Assembly: GCF_042432445.1 (NCBI RefSeq) | Contig: NZ_JBHLXE010000048.1 | Coordinates: 1 to 64,000 of the forward strand | Direction of reading: 5' to 3' | DNA from: Thorsellia kenyensis | GTDB lineage: Bacteria > Pseudomonadota > Gammaproteobacteria > Enterobacterales > Thorselliaceae | DNA: 64,000 bases | In this document: positions 18,242-27,376 of the stretch, one piece after another | Layout of the letters: each line of letters opens with the position of its first letter | How positions within the stretch are numbered: position 1 is the stretch's first letter | Translations under genes and position numbers: made by a program | Notes under the pieces: model-generated | Told to the model about the DNA's origin: nothing | What the model saw: the letters and a program-made list of their open reading frames with translations, nothing else | The model's database searches: none

Positions 18242-19459
18242 ATGCCTTATTTAATAATTAAGCCTGCTTTAAAGATGCGAGGCATATTTTTTTTTAGCTT
18301 AACATTTTTTTTGCTTGCAGGATGCAGTGAGATCCCAAGAAATGCCCCTCCTATTGAATCGATTAAAACCATCAGTGATTCTAACTATCAACCCTATCGA
18401 GCAACTGCAGGTAGAATCAGTGATTTTTTCATGGATGACTTAGTGTTATCCTATCAACAAGAACCAGAAAATAGTTTTTTGGACTCAACAACTCAAACCA
18501 AAATTTATCCACATTTAGTACTGTCCGGAGGAGGACCTAATGGTGCTTTTGGTGCAGGAATTCTTGCTGGCTGGAGTACTCAAGATCGCCCAATATTTAA
18601 AATTGTTACCGGTGTGTCTACGGGGGCATTAATGGCACCCTTTGCTTTTTTAGGTAGTGAATATGATGATGAGCTTCATAAATTTTATACGACCACTAAG
18701 TCAAGTGATGTTTTTCTGTTAAGCAATCCTTTATTTAGATTGTTGTTCAGTGATTCATTTGCTGACACTACCCCTTTAGCTAGGCTTATAGAGCAAGACA
18801 TTACGGCCGATTTGCTGGCTAAAATAGCTGATGAACATAAAAATGGAAGACGCCTCTATATGGCTACTACAAATTTAGATGCTCAAAGCCTAATGATCTG
18901 GAATATGGGCTTAATTGCGCAGCGAAACGATGAGAAATCCTTACAACTTTTTCGCCAAGTAATGCTTGCTTCTGCATCAATTCCTGTTGCTTTTCCGCCA
19001 GTTATGTTTGCTGTTGAGCACGAGGGGAAAATATATGATGAGCTCCATGTTGATGGAGCTGTAGGTGCAAACATGTTTTATAGCGCTGGAGTATTTAATA
19101 CATTACAAGCAAGACAGTTGGCCCAAATAAAAAATGCAACTGAGTCACTTTTTATTATACATAATGGCCAATTAGGTGCTGTACCTGATGCTACATCACG
19201 CTCGATTGCAGGAATAGCACAAAGAACATTCGATTCCGTTACAAAAGCCGCTGCGGTAGGAGATATCCATAGACTATACTCCCTTGCATTAAGGCAAAAT
19301 TATGATTTTGCCTGGATAACCATCCCTTTAGGCATTGACTTAACCGAAGGAGAACAGCTTTTTGATCCGGTTTTAATGAAAAAATTGTATGACGTAGGAT
19401 ACTCTCTTTCTAAACCAGAAATTCCTTGGAGGGCATTACCACCTGGCGTTGAAGAATAA
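18242..19459 (+). CDS. Patatin-like phospholipase lipoprotein
   Basis: The protein has a lipoprotein signal ending in FFLLAGC, so it is probably anchored to a membrane through that cysteine (about residue 28). A patatin domain follows: the oxyanion loop GGGPNGAFGAG near residue 96, the nucleophile motif GVSTG (serine about 126) and the dyad partner in DGAVGAN near 272. Such proteins hydrolyse acyl esters of lipids; the true substrate is unknown. The frame is open to a TTG at 18230, but ATG at 18242 or 18275 fits the signal peptide better. It converges on yebO, whose stop is two bases away. Confidence 0.88.
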   Translation: MPYLIIKPALKMRGIFFFSLTFFLLAGCSEIPRNAPPIESIKTISDSNYQPYRATAGRISDFFMDDLVLSYQQEPENSFLDSTTQTKIYPHLVLSGGGPNGAFGAGILAGWSTQDRPIFKIVTGVSTGALMAPFAFLGSEYDDELHKFYTTTKSSDVFLLSNPLFRLLFSDSFADTTPLARLIEQDITADLLAKIADEHKNGRRLYMATTNLDAQSLMIWNMGLIAQRNDEKSLQLFRQVMLASASIPVAFPPVMFAVEHEGKIYDELHVDGAVGANMFYSAGVFNTLQARQLAQIKNATESLFIIHNGQLGAVPDATSRSIAGIAQRTFDSVTKAAAVGDIHRLYSLALRQNYDFAWITIPLGIDLTEGEQLFDPVLMKKLYDVGYSLSKPEIPWRALPPGVEE

Positions 19460-19461
19460 TA

Positions 19462-19845
19462 TTACCTTTTAGCAATAATTTTAATATTTTCAACTTCTTC
19501 AAGAAATGGATCTTTTGGTATTTTTCTATTCTCTTCCTGTTGCTCTACAGGAGAAAAAATCTTCTCATTCTGTTTAGCTTGCGCATAAGGTGTAGTGTAA
19601 AGATTATGGTCAGTGACAGCTTCTGACTTAGGCTGCTGTACAACTGTCTCTTTTGAAAGATCTGAACCTAATGCACTACAAACTTTTCTTAGTAGTTCAA
19701 TTTGATAATCTTGCTGATCAACAAGTGTTTCTAGGAGAGCTACTTTTTCATTAGTCTTTGTGCTGATTCTCACAATTATAAAAAGCAAAGCCAGAACAAG
19801 TAACACTAAAACAAAAAAAATAACCATTTCAATAAAAAAACTCAT
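19462..19845 (-). CDS. yebO: YebO family membrane protein
   Basis: The protein has one N-terminal membrane helix (about residues 5-30) followed by a coiled-coil segment STKTNEKVALLETLVDQQ that closely resembles E. coli YebO, then a polar, low-complexity middle and the ending IKIIAKR, also similar to YebO. Function is unknown in the family. The frame extends upstream to 19917, but the ATG at 19845 is chosen since GAGGTG precedes it and the product (about 127 residues) then starts right before the membrane helix. It is transcribed convergently with the patatin-like gene. Confidence 0.8.
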   Translation of the reverse strand: MSFFIEMVIFFVLVLLVLALLFIIVRISTKTNEKVALLETLVDQQDYQIELLRKVCSALGSDLSKETVVQQPKSEAVTDHNLYTTPYAQAKQNEKIFSPVEQQEENRKIPKDPFLEEVENIKIIAKR

Positions 19846-20070
19846 ATAACACCTCAATAATTCTAAATAAAAACGATCTATAATCAATTTTAACAGAATT
19901 ATGATATTCACACACATAATTATTTAACTTTACTATTAATTTTTGCAAGTATCATACATATATCAGAACCTTTCTAGATTTGATCCTTAAATATGTTAAG
20001 ATAACTCATATTATTTTTTTAAATCTGATTGTTTTTATTTTACTATTTTGTCCATTTTTTAGGAGTATAT

Positions 20071-21471
20071 ATGCCACAACATTATAAGTTTGATGCAATA
20101 GTTATTGGGACCGGTCCAGGTGGTGAAGGCGCCGCAATGGGTTTAGTAAAAAAAGGGTATAAAGTTGCTGTAATTGAACGTTTTACATCAGTTGGTGGAG
20201 GATGTACTCACTGGGGGACTATACCATCAAAAGCTCTTAGGCAAGCTGTAAGTCGAGTGATTGAAATAAACCAAACCCCTCTTTTTAATGTTGCGAATAA
20301 AAAACTTACTGTCACATTTCCTGATATTTTAAAGCATGCCGATAAAGTCATAAGTAAGCAAACAAATATGAGGCAAAATTTCTATGATAGAAATAATTGT
20401 ACCGTTTTTGTCGGAAATGCGAGCTTCGTTGATGAAAAAACAGTAAAAGTAGAACACCAAGATAATTCAATTGATATTTTAAGTGCAAATCATATTGTAA
20501 TAGCAACAGGGTCAACACCATTTAGACCACCATCAGTTGATTTTAAACATCCGCGTATTTATGATAGTGACACGATTTTACAGCTAAAACATGCCCCAAA
20601 GCACATCATAATTTATGGAGCAGGTGTAATTGGATGTGAATATGCTTCGATTTTTAGAGGACTTGGTGTAAAAGTTGATTTAATCAATACACGTGATCGC
20701 TTACTCTCCTTTTTAGACCAAGAAATGTCTGATGCCCTCTCATATCATTTTTGGAATAATGGTGTGGTCATAAGACATAATGAAGAATTTGAGCGTATTG
20801 AAGGTTTGGACGACTCAGTAATTGTTCACTTGCAATCTGGAAAAAAAGTAAAAGCGGATTGTATTCTCTATGCGAATGGTAGAACGGGGAATACTAAAGA
20901 CCTAAACCTAAATGCAGTAGGACTTGATGCCGATTCAAGAGGCCTTTTACATGTAGATCATCTTTATCATACGCCCATAGAAACTATTTACGCTGTAGGG
21001 GATGTTATAGGATACCCAAGTTTAGCCTCAGCTGCATACGATCAAGGGAGAATTGTTGCAGAAGTGATACTCGGTGGCAAAGAAAGCGCTAGATTAATCG
21101 AAAACATTCCAACAGGAATTTATACCATACCAGAAATTAGTTCAGTTGGAAAAACTGAACAAGAGTTAACTGCACAAAAAATTCCTTATGAAGTCGGCCG
21201 TTCTCAATTTAAGCACTTAGCAAGAGCCCAAATTGCTGGAATGGATGTAGGTAGTTTGAAATTACTTTTCCACAGGGATACAAAAGAAATTTTGGGTATT
21301 CACTGTTTTGGTGAACAGGCTGCTGAGATAGTTCACATAGGCCAAGCCATAATGGAACAAAAAAATGGTGGGAATACCATCGAATATTTTGTTAATACAA
21401 CTTTTAATTATCCAACGATGGCTGAAGCCTATCGTGTTGCTGCATTAAATGGATTAAATAGACTCTTTTAG
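20071..21471 (+). CDS. sthA: Soluble pyridine nucleotide transhydrogenase SthA
   Basis: SthA is a cytoplasmic FAD enzyme that re-oxidises NADPH using NAD+. FAD-binding GTGPGGEGAAMG is at the N-terminus, the NAD(P) site IYGAGVIGCEYAS in the middle, and the dimer domain ends FNYPTMAEAYRVAALNGLNR. The redox-disulphide motif of lipoamide dehydrogenases is replaced by GGGCTHWGT, with one cysteine, which is normal for SthA. The start at ATG 20071 follows AGGAG; the frame open to 20029 is not used. The 466-residue length equals that of E. coli SthA. Confidence 0.97.
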   Translation: MPQHYKFDAIVIGTGPGGEGAAMGLVKKGYKVAVIERFTSVGGGCTHWGTIPSKALRQAVSRVIEINQTPLFNVANKKLTVTFPDILKHADKVISKQTNMRQNFYDRNNCTVFVGNASFVDEKTVKVEHQDNSIDILSANHIVIATGSTPFRPPSVDFKHPRIYDSDTILQLKHAPKHIIIYGAGVIGCEYASIFRGLGVKVDLINTRDRLLSFLDQEMSDALSYHFWNNGVVIRHNEEFERIEGLDDSVIVHLQSGKKVKADCILYANGRTGNTKDLNLNAVGLDADSRGLLHVDHLYHTPIETIYAVGDVIGYPSLASAAYDQGRIVAEVILGGKESARLIENIPTGIYTIPEISSVGKTEQELTAQKIPYEVGRSQFKHLARAQIAGMDVGSLKLLFHRDTKEILGIHCFGEQAAEIVHIGQAIMEQKNGGNTIEYFVNTTFNYPTMAEAYRVAALNGLNRLF

Positions 21472-21495
21472 TTAACGTCTATTAGAGTTAAAATA

Positions 21496-21530
21496 GCTAA
21501 GGTGTTTTATTTATATACACCTTAGCATTT
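21496..21530 (+). terminator. Probable rho-independent terminator after sthA
   Basis: Perfect 10-bp stem (21496-21505 with 21517-21526) with an 11-base loop, followed by ATTTTGG, 24 bases past the sthA stop. The T-run is short, so its efficiency is uncertain. Confidence 0.65.
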
Positions 21531-21549
21531 TGGTAAGGAAATATACAAC

Positions 21550-21746
21550 TTACTTAGAATTTGCAAGATACTTTTTCTCACCCTCCTCAAACTTAAAGTG
21601 TGTATTGCCAGCCTGACTTAATTTTTTATTGGTTACTTCTCAAATCAACTTAAGATCACCATAGATATTTTTCTATTAGAAAAACCGTCTACAGTCAGGT
21701 TGTACAGGTCTTATGATTTAGCAACATAAAGCAAAGTTTTATACAC
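21550..21746 (-). pseudogene. Possible decayed coding fragment, unidentified
   Basis: Read on the minus strand, this stretch gives protein-like sequence broken by stops and a frame change: from 21746 a frame containing DLYNLTVDGFSNRKISMV with in-frame stops, then a second frame ending KKLSQAGNTHFKFEEGEKKY just before a stop at 21550. No family was recognised. It may be the tail of a lost gene; chance open sequence is the alternative. The same DNA carries the presumed lapA promoter region. Confidence 0.22.
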
Positions 21747-21759
21747 ATCTACCAAAATA

Positions 21760-21768
21760 TGGTATTAT
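21760..21768 (+). promoter_or_regulatory. Candidate extended -10 promoter for lapAB
   Basis: TGGTATTAT at 21760-21768 fits an extended -10 (TGn plus hexamer). It is about 100 bases upstream of the lapA ATG, in a region with no other gene reading right. The -35 is poor. The region 21531-21865 otherwise holds only the doubtful fragment on the other strand. Confidence 0.35.
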
Positions 21769-21865
21769 CACTTTATGAAAGCTTAATATTAAAAGCTATT
21801 TGTAGCGTGATATGCTTAATGGGTAAATCTTACTGAATTTAACCCGTATACAAGAGGTAGATATA

Positions 21866-22207
21866 ATGAAGTTATTTATCAGTTCAGTTTTAGTTCTTAT
21901 GATTATCACTTTCGGTGTTATGATAGGAATGAGAAATGGTAATGTCGTAGAGGTCAATTTCTTAATTGCAAAAATGTCGTTATCTTTATCTATTGTTATG
22001 GCAATCTGTTTTGGCCTAGGTTTTTTATTTACTTGGATTATTTGTGGTTTTCTCTATTTTAGATTATACATAGCTAATAAATTTCTTAAGCGTAAAATAG
22101 ATAAATCTTCCAAACAAATCCTTAAAAAAGAAGAAAGTATTAATCAGTTGAAACATTCTCAACAACTTGATGCCGATTTTATGCTTAGTAACAAAAAAAC
22201 AGAATAA
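21866..22207 (+). CDS. lapA: LPS assembly protein LapA (YciS)
   Basis: LapA is a small inner-membrane partner of LapB in control of lipopolysaccharide synthesis. The 113 residues show two membrane helices (about 3-20 and 42-65) with a short periplasmic loop VEVNFLIAKMSLSLSIVMA, then a basic cytoplasmic coiled tail, as in E. coli YciS. GAGGTAG upstream supports the ATG. It is followed by lapB after 23 bases; the pair is conserved as an operon. Confidence 0.92.
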   Translation: MKLFISSVLVLMIITFGVMIGMRNGNVVEVNFLIAKMSLSLSIVMAICFGLGFLFTWIICGFLYFRLYIANKFLKRKIDKSSKQILKKEESINQLKHSQQLDADFMLSNKKTE

Positions 22208-22230
22208 TATTAATTCATATGGTCTCCTAA

Positions 22231-23469
22231 ATGTTAGAACTCCTTTTTCTTCTCTTGCCTATTGCAGTTGCCTATGGTTGGTACATGGGAAAAAGAAGTG
22301 TTAAATATGAAAAGCAGAGTGACGAAGAAAGAATATCAAAAAATATTGTCAACGGTATAAACTTTTTACTGAGTGATCAAAAAGAACAAGCCCTTGAGCT
22401 TTTCAGCGCGCTCGCAAAAGAAAAAGGAGACGATTTCGAAGCTCACCTTACCTTGGGTAATCTATTAAGAACTCGAGGGCAAATTGACAGTGCCCTGCAG
22501 ATTCACGAATCCATTCTAGCCAGTGATGCTCTTACTTTTGAACAAAGATTATTGGCGAAAGAGCATCTTGGTAAAACATATCTTCAAGCCGGCCTACTAG
22601 ATAGAGCAGAAACTATTTTTAATTCTCTTCTTGATGAAGATGATTATAAAATCCATGCTTCTAAACAACTACTGACCATTCATCAATCTACCAGTGAATG
22701 GGACAAAGCATTAATATACGCTAAGAATCTACTTAAAACTGATGGTGATTACTATGAAACCATCATTAGCCAAATTTATTGTGAATTAGCCACGATACAG
22801 CTGAATAACAAAAATCATATCGGCGCAGTGGATAATTTAAAATATGCATTAAAAATAGATAACAGATGTGCTAGAGCAAGTTTAATGTTAGCAAAAATTT
22901 TCAGAGAATTTAATTCACCTTATATCGCGCTTTTTTTCTATCAAAAAATTTTAGAGCAAGATGAACTCATTTTATTAGATTCTCTAGAAATCATCATTAA
23001 TTGCTATACTGAATTGAATGCAGATATTGAGTCAATTGATGAGCATTCAAAATTTTTAAGTAGATTAGATTTAAAACCAGAAGATATTAAAATAATGAGT
23101 TTATTAGACTTTTTACATAATATAGTGGAACAAGACATTGGCAGTGAAGCGCATATATTTTATGTTAATTTTTTAAGAGAAAAAGACCAATTAAACGCTG
23201 CAATCGAACATCTAAAAAAATCTATCTTTAAAAGGCCTACACTGAAATTACTCAAACTATTTATCGAGTTACAAATTGAGTCTCAATCAAATGCAAATAC
23301 TCACACATCCTTAATGATACTGCGTGATATTATTAATGAGCAGATCATGAAAAAACCTAAGTATCGATGTCGTGGTTGTGGTTTTGCAAGTCATACGCTT
23401 TATTGGCATTGTCCATCTTGCAAACAGTGGGCTTCAATTTATTTGATAAAGGGCATCGATGGCCAATAG
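22231..23469 (+). CDS. lapB: LPS assembly regulator LapB (YciM)
   Basis: LapB is an essential inner-membrane protein in E. coli that directs FtsH to degrade LpxC and so limits lipid A synthesis. The 412 residues have one N-terminal membrane helix (ELLFLLLPIAVAYGWYMGKR), a run of TPR repeats between about 40 and 340, and a C-terminal rubredoxin-like zinc/iron knuckle with CRGCG and CPSCK. This layout is diagnostic. It follows lapA, and its last codons overlap a small ORF reading in another frame. Confidence 0.95.
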   Translation: MLELLFLLLPIAVAYGWYMGKRSVKYEKQSDEERISKNIVNGINFLLSDQKEQALELFSALAKEKGDDFEAHLTLGNLLRTRGQIDSALQIHESILASDALTFEQRLLAKEHLGKTYLQAGLLDRAETIFNSLLDEDDYKIHASKQLLTIHQSTSEWDKALIYAKNLLKTDGDYYETIISQIYCELATIQLNNKNHIGAVDNLKYALKIDNRCARASLMLAKIFREFNSPYIALFFYQKILEQDELILLDSLEIIINCYTELNADIESIDEHSKFLSRLDLKPEDIKIMSLLDFLHNIVEQDIGSEAHIFYVNFLREKDQLNAAIEHLKKSIFKRPTLKLLKLFIELQIESQSNANTHTSLMILRDIINEQIMKKPKYRCRGCGFASHTLYWHCPSCKQWASIYLIKGIDGQ

Positions 23470-23638
23470 TCATTATCTTTATAAACGCATTAAAAACAAT
23501 GAATACAAGCTAAAGGTTCTACTCTACATCAAGTATATTGAGAACAAATTTTACGTTAAATTGAATCATCTATCGGATTTTCGACAACAAATATATAACT
23601 GTTTCATTAAAAATAACACAAAAGAAAAATTTAAATAA
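23459..23638 (+). CDS. Small basic hypothetical protein coupled to lapB
   Basis: A 59-codon ORF begins with ATG 11 bases before the end of lapB and fills nearly all the gap to pyrF. AAGGG lies 5 bases before its ATG, inside lapB, a good ribosome site and a typical coupled arrangement. The product is lysine- and tyrosine-rich (begins MANSHYLYKRIKNNEYKLK), with no membrane helix, signal or cysteine pattern. No relative was recognised. It may be a real small protein; an accidental open frame in A/T-rich DNA is possible but less likely given the site and the fit to the gap. Confidence 0.45.
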   Translation: MANSHYLYKRIKNNEYKLKVLLYIKYIENKFYVKLNHLSDFRQQIYNCFIKNNTKEKFK

Positions 23639-23658
23639 AGTATATAAGGATAGAAAAA

Positions 23659-24351
23659 ATGACAGATATAATCATTGCATTAGACTATGAAAATGATACA
23701 GATGCGTTAGCACTTGTAGATAAGATTGATCCTAATATGGCGAAATTAAAAGTTGGCAAAGAGATGTTTACTCGCTATGGACCTAGCCTAGTTCAACAAC
23801 TCCATTCTCGTGAATTTAAAGTTTTCTTAGACTTAAAATTTCATGACATCCCAAATACAGTGGCTAAAGCTATTAAAGCATCTGCAGACTTAGGTGTTTG
23901 GATGGTCAATGTTCACTCTAGTGGTGGAGAAAAGATGATGACAGCTGCAAAAGAAGCTTTGCATGCGTATGGCAAAGATGCACCACTACTTATTGGTGTG
24001 ACCGTACTAACCAGTCTTCAGCAAGAAGATCTAACTTTGGTTGGTATCACAAATAGATTACTCGACCACACTCTTTCATTGGCGGAGCTGGCGCAAAAAG
24101 TTGGGTTAGACGGAGTAGTATGCTCAGCACAAGAAGCTCAAAACATAAAAAATAAATTAGGACAAAATTTTAGATTAGTCACACCAGGCATTAGATTATC
24201 TATGGATAATAGCGACGATCAGAAAAGAGTTGTTACCCCATTAAAGGCAAAAGAACTCGGAGTAGATCATATGGTTATTGGCCGACCCATAACTCAATCA
24301 GATAATCCAATTTCAGTCTTAGAGGAAATTTATCATTCTATTAATAATTAA
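23659..24351 (+). CDS. pyrF: Orotidine 5'-phosphate decarboxylase
   Basis: PyrF converts OMP to UMP, the last step of pyrimidine nucleotide synthesis. The 230-residue TIM-barrel enzyme has the catalytic DLKFHDIPNT (lysine and aspartate of the Asp-Lys-Asp-Asp tetrad) near residue 58, IALDYEN at the N-terminus and VIGRPITQSDNP at the phosphate site near the C-terminus. AGGA precedes the ATG. lapA-lapB-pyrF order is the same as E. coli, but yciH, which follows there, is missing. Confidence 0.97.
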   Translation: MTDIIIALDYENDTDALALVDKIDPNMAKLKVGKEMFTRYGPSLVQQLHSREFKVFLDLKFHDIPNTVAKAIKASADLGVWMVNVHSSGGEKMMTAAKEALHAYGKDAPLLIGVTVLTSLQQEDLTLVGITNRLLDHTLSLAELAQKVGLDGVVCSAQEAQNIKNKLGQNFRLVTPGIRLSMDNSDDQKRVVTPLKAKELGVDHMVIGRPITQSDNPISVLEEIYHSINN

Positions 24352-24469
24352 GTGTTTAATTTATTCTAGTGAAGTTTAGTGCTAATTACTTGAACATTTG
24401 CAATAGCCTCTATAAACTAAACGCTTTGATGCCTATAATAAACGCACTTGTGGTATATACATAAATATA

Positions 24470-24497
24470 TTGAATTGCCATTAAACTTAATTATAAA
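24470..24497 (+). promoter_or_regulatory. Candidate sigma-70 promoter for queA
   Basis: TTGAAT at 24470-24475 and TATAAA at 24492-24497 are separated by 16 bases; transcription would begin about 15 bases before the queA ATG. The rest of the 167-base gap after pyrF shows no clear terminator. Confidence 0.4.
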
Positions 24498-24518
24498 CCC
24501 TAATTAGTATAACGACTT

Positions 24519-25652
24519 ATGAACCTTAAAGATTTTTATTTCGATTTACCAGAAGAATTAATTGCTAAATATCCAAGTCCCAAAAGGCGTGACTGTCGTT
24601 TACTTGAACTTAATGGCCATTCTGGAGAGCTCTTTGATAAAACATTTAGTGATGTGGTAGATGAGATAAGTGAACATGATCTACTTATTTTCAATAACAC
24701 TAAAGTGATCCCTGCAAGAGTATATGGATACAAGGAAAGTGGTGGTAAAATTGAAATTTTAGTCGAGCGACTTCTTGATGAATATAGGGCTTTAGCACAT
24801 ATAAGATCGTCTAAGTCCCCAAAACCAGGAACAAAGCTTCTTCTTTGTCAGAACAATAGTTCAACTCATTTAGACTTAAATACAGCTAAAGAGAATCCCT
24901 CTTGTATCTTTGAAGTTATTATGACTAAGAGACATGATACTTTGTTTGAAATTAACTCGGGTAATACCCCCATATTAACTATTTTAAACACGATTGGGCA
25001 TATGCCTCTACCTCCTTACATTAATAGAGCCGATGAAATTTCTGACAAAGAACGCTATCAAACGGTATATGCTAAAACGGAAGGGGCGGTTGCTGCACCT
25101 ACAGCAGGACTACATTTTGATGAAGAACTCATAGAATCAATTAAATCCAAAGGAGCTCAAATAGCTTATGTAACTTTGCATGTTGGGGCGGGTACTTTTC
25201 AGCCTGTTAGAGTCGAAAATATTTTAGATCACCAAATGCATAGTGAGTATGCAGTGGTATCTGCGGAAACTGTTGAAGCAATAAAAATGTGCAAACGGCA
25301 AGGAGGTAGAGTAATCGCAGTTGGAACGACTTCAATGCGATCACTTGAGAGCGCTGCACTCGCAAGTTTACCAAATTCTTTGACTGAGATTGATAAAAGA
25401 ACAGTTGAATTTGATGTTGAGGCATTAAACAGTTTTCAAAATGATACAAATATTTTTATTTATCCAGGTTATACTTTTAAACTAGTAGATACCTTAATTA
25501 CTAATTTCCATCTCCCTGAATCAACACTTATTATGCTTGTTAGTGCTTTTGCTGGCTATGAACATACTATGAATGCCTACGAACATGCTATTAAAAATAA
25601 ATATCAATTTTTTAGCTATGGCGATGCTATGCTTATAAAAAAGTATAATTAA
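24519..25652 (+). CDS. queA: S-adenosylmethionine:tRNA ribosyltransferase-isomerase QueA
   Basis: QueA adds the cyclopentene-forming ribosyl group from SAM to preQ1 in tRNA, the step after Tgt in queuosine synthesis. The 377-residue protein shows conserved FNNTKVIPARVYG, GAVAAPTAGLHFDEEL, VTLHVGAGTFQPVR and TNFHLPESTLIMLVSAF. It is about 20 residues longer than E. coli QueA because of small insertions near residues 110-150. It starts the queA-tgt-yajC-secD-secF series, the E. coli order. Confidence 0.97.
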   Translation: MNLKDFYFDLPEELIAKYPSPKRRDCRLLELNGHSGELFDKTFSDVVDEISEHDLLIFNNTKVIPARVYGYKESGGKIEILVERLLDEYRALAHIRSSKSPKPGTKLLLCQNNSSTHLDLNTAKENPSCIFEVIMTKRHDTLFEINSGNTPILTILNTIGHMPLPPYINRADEISDKERYQTVYAKTEGAVAAPTAGLHFDEELIESIKSKGAQIAYVTLHVGAGTFQPVRVENILDHQMHSEYAVVSAETVEAIKMCKRQGGRVIAVGTTSMRSLESAALASLPNSLTEIDKRTVEFDVEALNSFQNDTNIFIYPGYTFKLVDTLITNFHLPESTLIMLVSAFAGYEHTMNAYEHAIKNKYQFFSYGDAMLIKKYN

Positions 25653-25701
25653 ATTAACAAAAAATTAGAAAAAGATTAGAATATAACACGACTAAAATGA
25701 T

Positions 25702-26856
25702 ATGAAAGGTTATGAATTTAAAATGTCTGAACAGCAAACTAAAATGAAATACGAACTTATTAATACCGATAATAATGCAAGACGTGGTCGACTACACTTT
25801 AAAAGGGGAGTCGTTGAAACGCCTGCTTTTATGCCAGTAGGTACCTATGGTACGGTGAAAGGAATGACACCAGAAGAAGTGAAAGAAACTGGAGCCCATA
25901 TACTTTTGGGCAATACTTTCCATTTATGGTTACGGCCTGGTCAAGAAGTGATTAAAGCGCATGGGGATTTGCATGATTTTATGCAGTGGCAAGGTCCCAT
26001 CTTAACAGATTCAGGTGGATTTCAAGTTTTCAGTCTTGGTGCCATGAGAAAAATATCTGAAGAAGGGGTATCATTTAAACACCCTATCAATGGGTCTACA
26101 ATTTTTTTAAGTCCTGAAAAATCAATGGAAATACAATATGATTTGGGATCTGATATTGTTATGATTTTTGATGAATGCACACCATATCCCGCTGATAAAA
26201 AATATGCTGAAGATTCCATGAATCTTTCTTTAAGATGGTCCGCTCGTAGTAAAATCAAATTTGAAGAGCTGAATAATCCTAATGCTTTATTTGGTATAAT
26301 ACAGGGTGGTGTTTACGAAGAGTTACGTGATCAATCCTTAAATGGGCTTATGAATATAGGTTTCGATGGCTACGCAGTCGGTGGACTTGCTGTGGGAGAA
26401 CCCAAAGAAGATATGCATCGAATTTTAGAATATATATGCCCAAAGATCCCTGAAGATAAACCTCGCTATTTGATGGGCGTTGGAAAACCCGAAGATTTAG
26501 TTGAGGGTGTTAGACGGGGTATAGACATGTTTGACTGTGTAATGCCAACAAGAAATGCAAGAAATGGACATTTATTTGTATCACATGGGGTAATTAAAAT
26601 CCGCAATGCTAAGTATAAAAACGATACAGGCCGTTTAGATCCTGAATGTGATTGTTATACTTGCAAAAACTATACACTAGCTTATCTACATCATCTAGAT
26701 AAATGCAATGAAATTTTAGGTGCAAGATTAAACACTATCCATAACTTACGCTATTATCAAAAACTTATGAGCGATATTCGCTCTGCGATTGAAGAGAATA
26801 GATTTGAACAATTTGCCGATGCTTTTTATGCGAAAATTGGTAAAACACCCGCTTAA
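25702..26856 (+). CDS. tgt: tRNA-guanine transglycosylase Tgt
   Basis: Tgt swaps guanine 34 for preQ1 in tRNAs for Asp, Asn, His and Tyr. Catalytic aspartates are seen in ILTDSGGFQVFSLG and GIDMFDCVMPTRNARNGHLF; the zinc site is CDCYTCKNYTLAYLHHL. The start is not settled: codons 1, 8 and 15 are ATG, none with a well-placed ribosome site; codon 15 (25744) gives the exact N-terminus of E. coli Tgt, while AAAGG upstream weakly favours codon 8 (25723). Cysteine and zinc ligands are complete, so it should be active. Confidence 0.96.
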   Translation: MKGYEFKMSEQQTKMKYELINTDNNARRGRLHFKRGVVETPAFMPVGTYGTVKGMTPEEVKETGAHILLGNTFHLWLRPGQEVIKAHGDLHDFMQWQGPILTDSGGFQVFSLGAMRKISEEGVSFKHPINGSTIFLSPEKSMEIQYDLGSDIVMIFDECTPYPADKKYAEDSMNLSLRWSARSKIKFEELNNPNALFGIIQGGVYEELRDQSLNGLMNIGFDGYAVGGLAVGEPKEDMHRILEYICPKIPEDKPRYLMGVGKPEDLVEGVRRGIDMFDCVMPTRNARNGHLFVSHGVIKIRNAKYKNDTGRLDPECDCYTCKNYTLAYLHHLDKCNEILGARLNTIHNLRYYQKLMSDIRSAIEENRFEQFADAFYAKIGKTPA

Positions 26857-26908
26857 TTTTTTTAAACGGTTAAACGATTAACCATCACTACAACAATAAG
26901 GAGTTTTT

Positions 26909-27268
26909 ATGAGTTTTTTTATTTCTTCTGCGCATGCTAACGAAGCTGCATCAGGTGCTGCAAATGCCGCAGCAGCAAATGCTTACGGAGATTACGGTAC
27001 CATTATAATTATGGTTGCATTTGGACTTATTTTTTATTTTATGATAATTCGTCCGCAACAAAAAAGAGCAAAGGCTCATCGTGAATTAATGAATTCAATT
27101 TCAAAAGGCAATGAAGTACTCACTAATGGTGGTTTAGTTGGCAGGGTGACTAAAGTGTCTGACTCTGGTTATATTACCATTGCTTTAAATGAAACAAATG
27201 AAGTCGTTATTAAGCGTGATTTCATTGCAGCTGTATTGCCAAAAGGCACAATCAAGGAGTTAGAATAA
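26909..27268 (+). CDS. yajC: Sec translocon accessory protein YajC
   Basis: YajC associates with SecD-SecF in the inner membrane. The 119 residues have one membrane helix (about 32-48, IIMVAFGLIFYFMIIRPQQKRAK) with the family's IRPQQKR edge, and a cytoplasmic domain with GNEVLTNGGLVGRV. AAGGAG precedes the ATG. It lies between tgt and secD as in most gammaproteobacteria. The N-terminal stretch is alanine-rich. Confidence 0.96.
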   Translation: MSFFISSAHANEAASGAANAAAANAYGDYGTIIIMVAFGLIFYFMIIRPQQKRAKAHRELMNSISKGNEVLTNGGLVGRVTKVSDSGYITIALNETNEVVIKRDFIAAVLPKGTIKELE

Positions 27269-27273
27269 TTTTA

Positions 27274-27302
27274 AGGCGATTGACTATTTCATTCAATCGC
27301 CT
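27274..27302. repeat. Hairpin between yajC and secD
   Basis: Perfect 10-bp stem (27274-27283 with 27293-27302) and a 9-base loop, starting 5 bases after the yajC stop. No T-run follows on the plus strand, so it may slow decay or partly attenuate rather than end the transcript before secD. Confidence 0.5.
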
Positions 27303-27376
27303 ACTAGTAATTAAATTAACCTACCCACTGTTAAATACAGTCATTTTTCTAATGAATCAAATTTCAAGGAATTGTT

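Noticed and set aside
20029..20070. Longer start for sthA, giving 14 extra residues
   Set aside because: The ATG at 20071 has AGGAG at the right distance and gives the exact family N-terminus.
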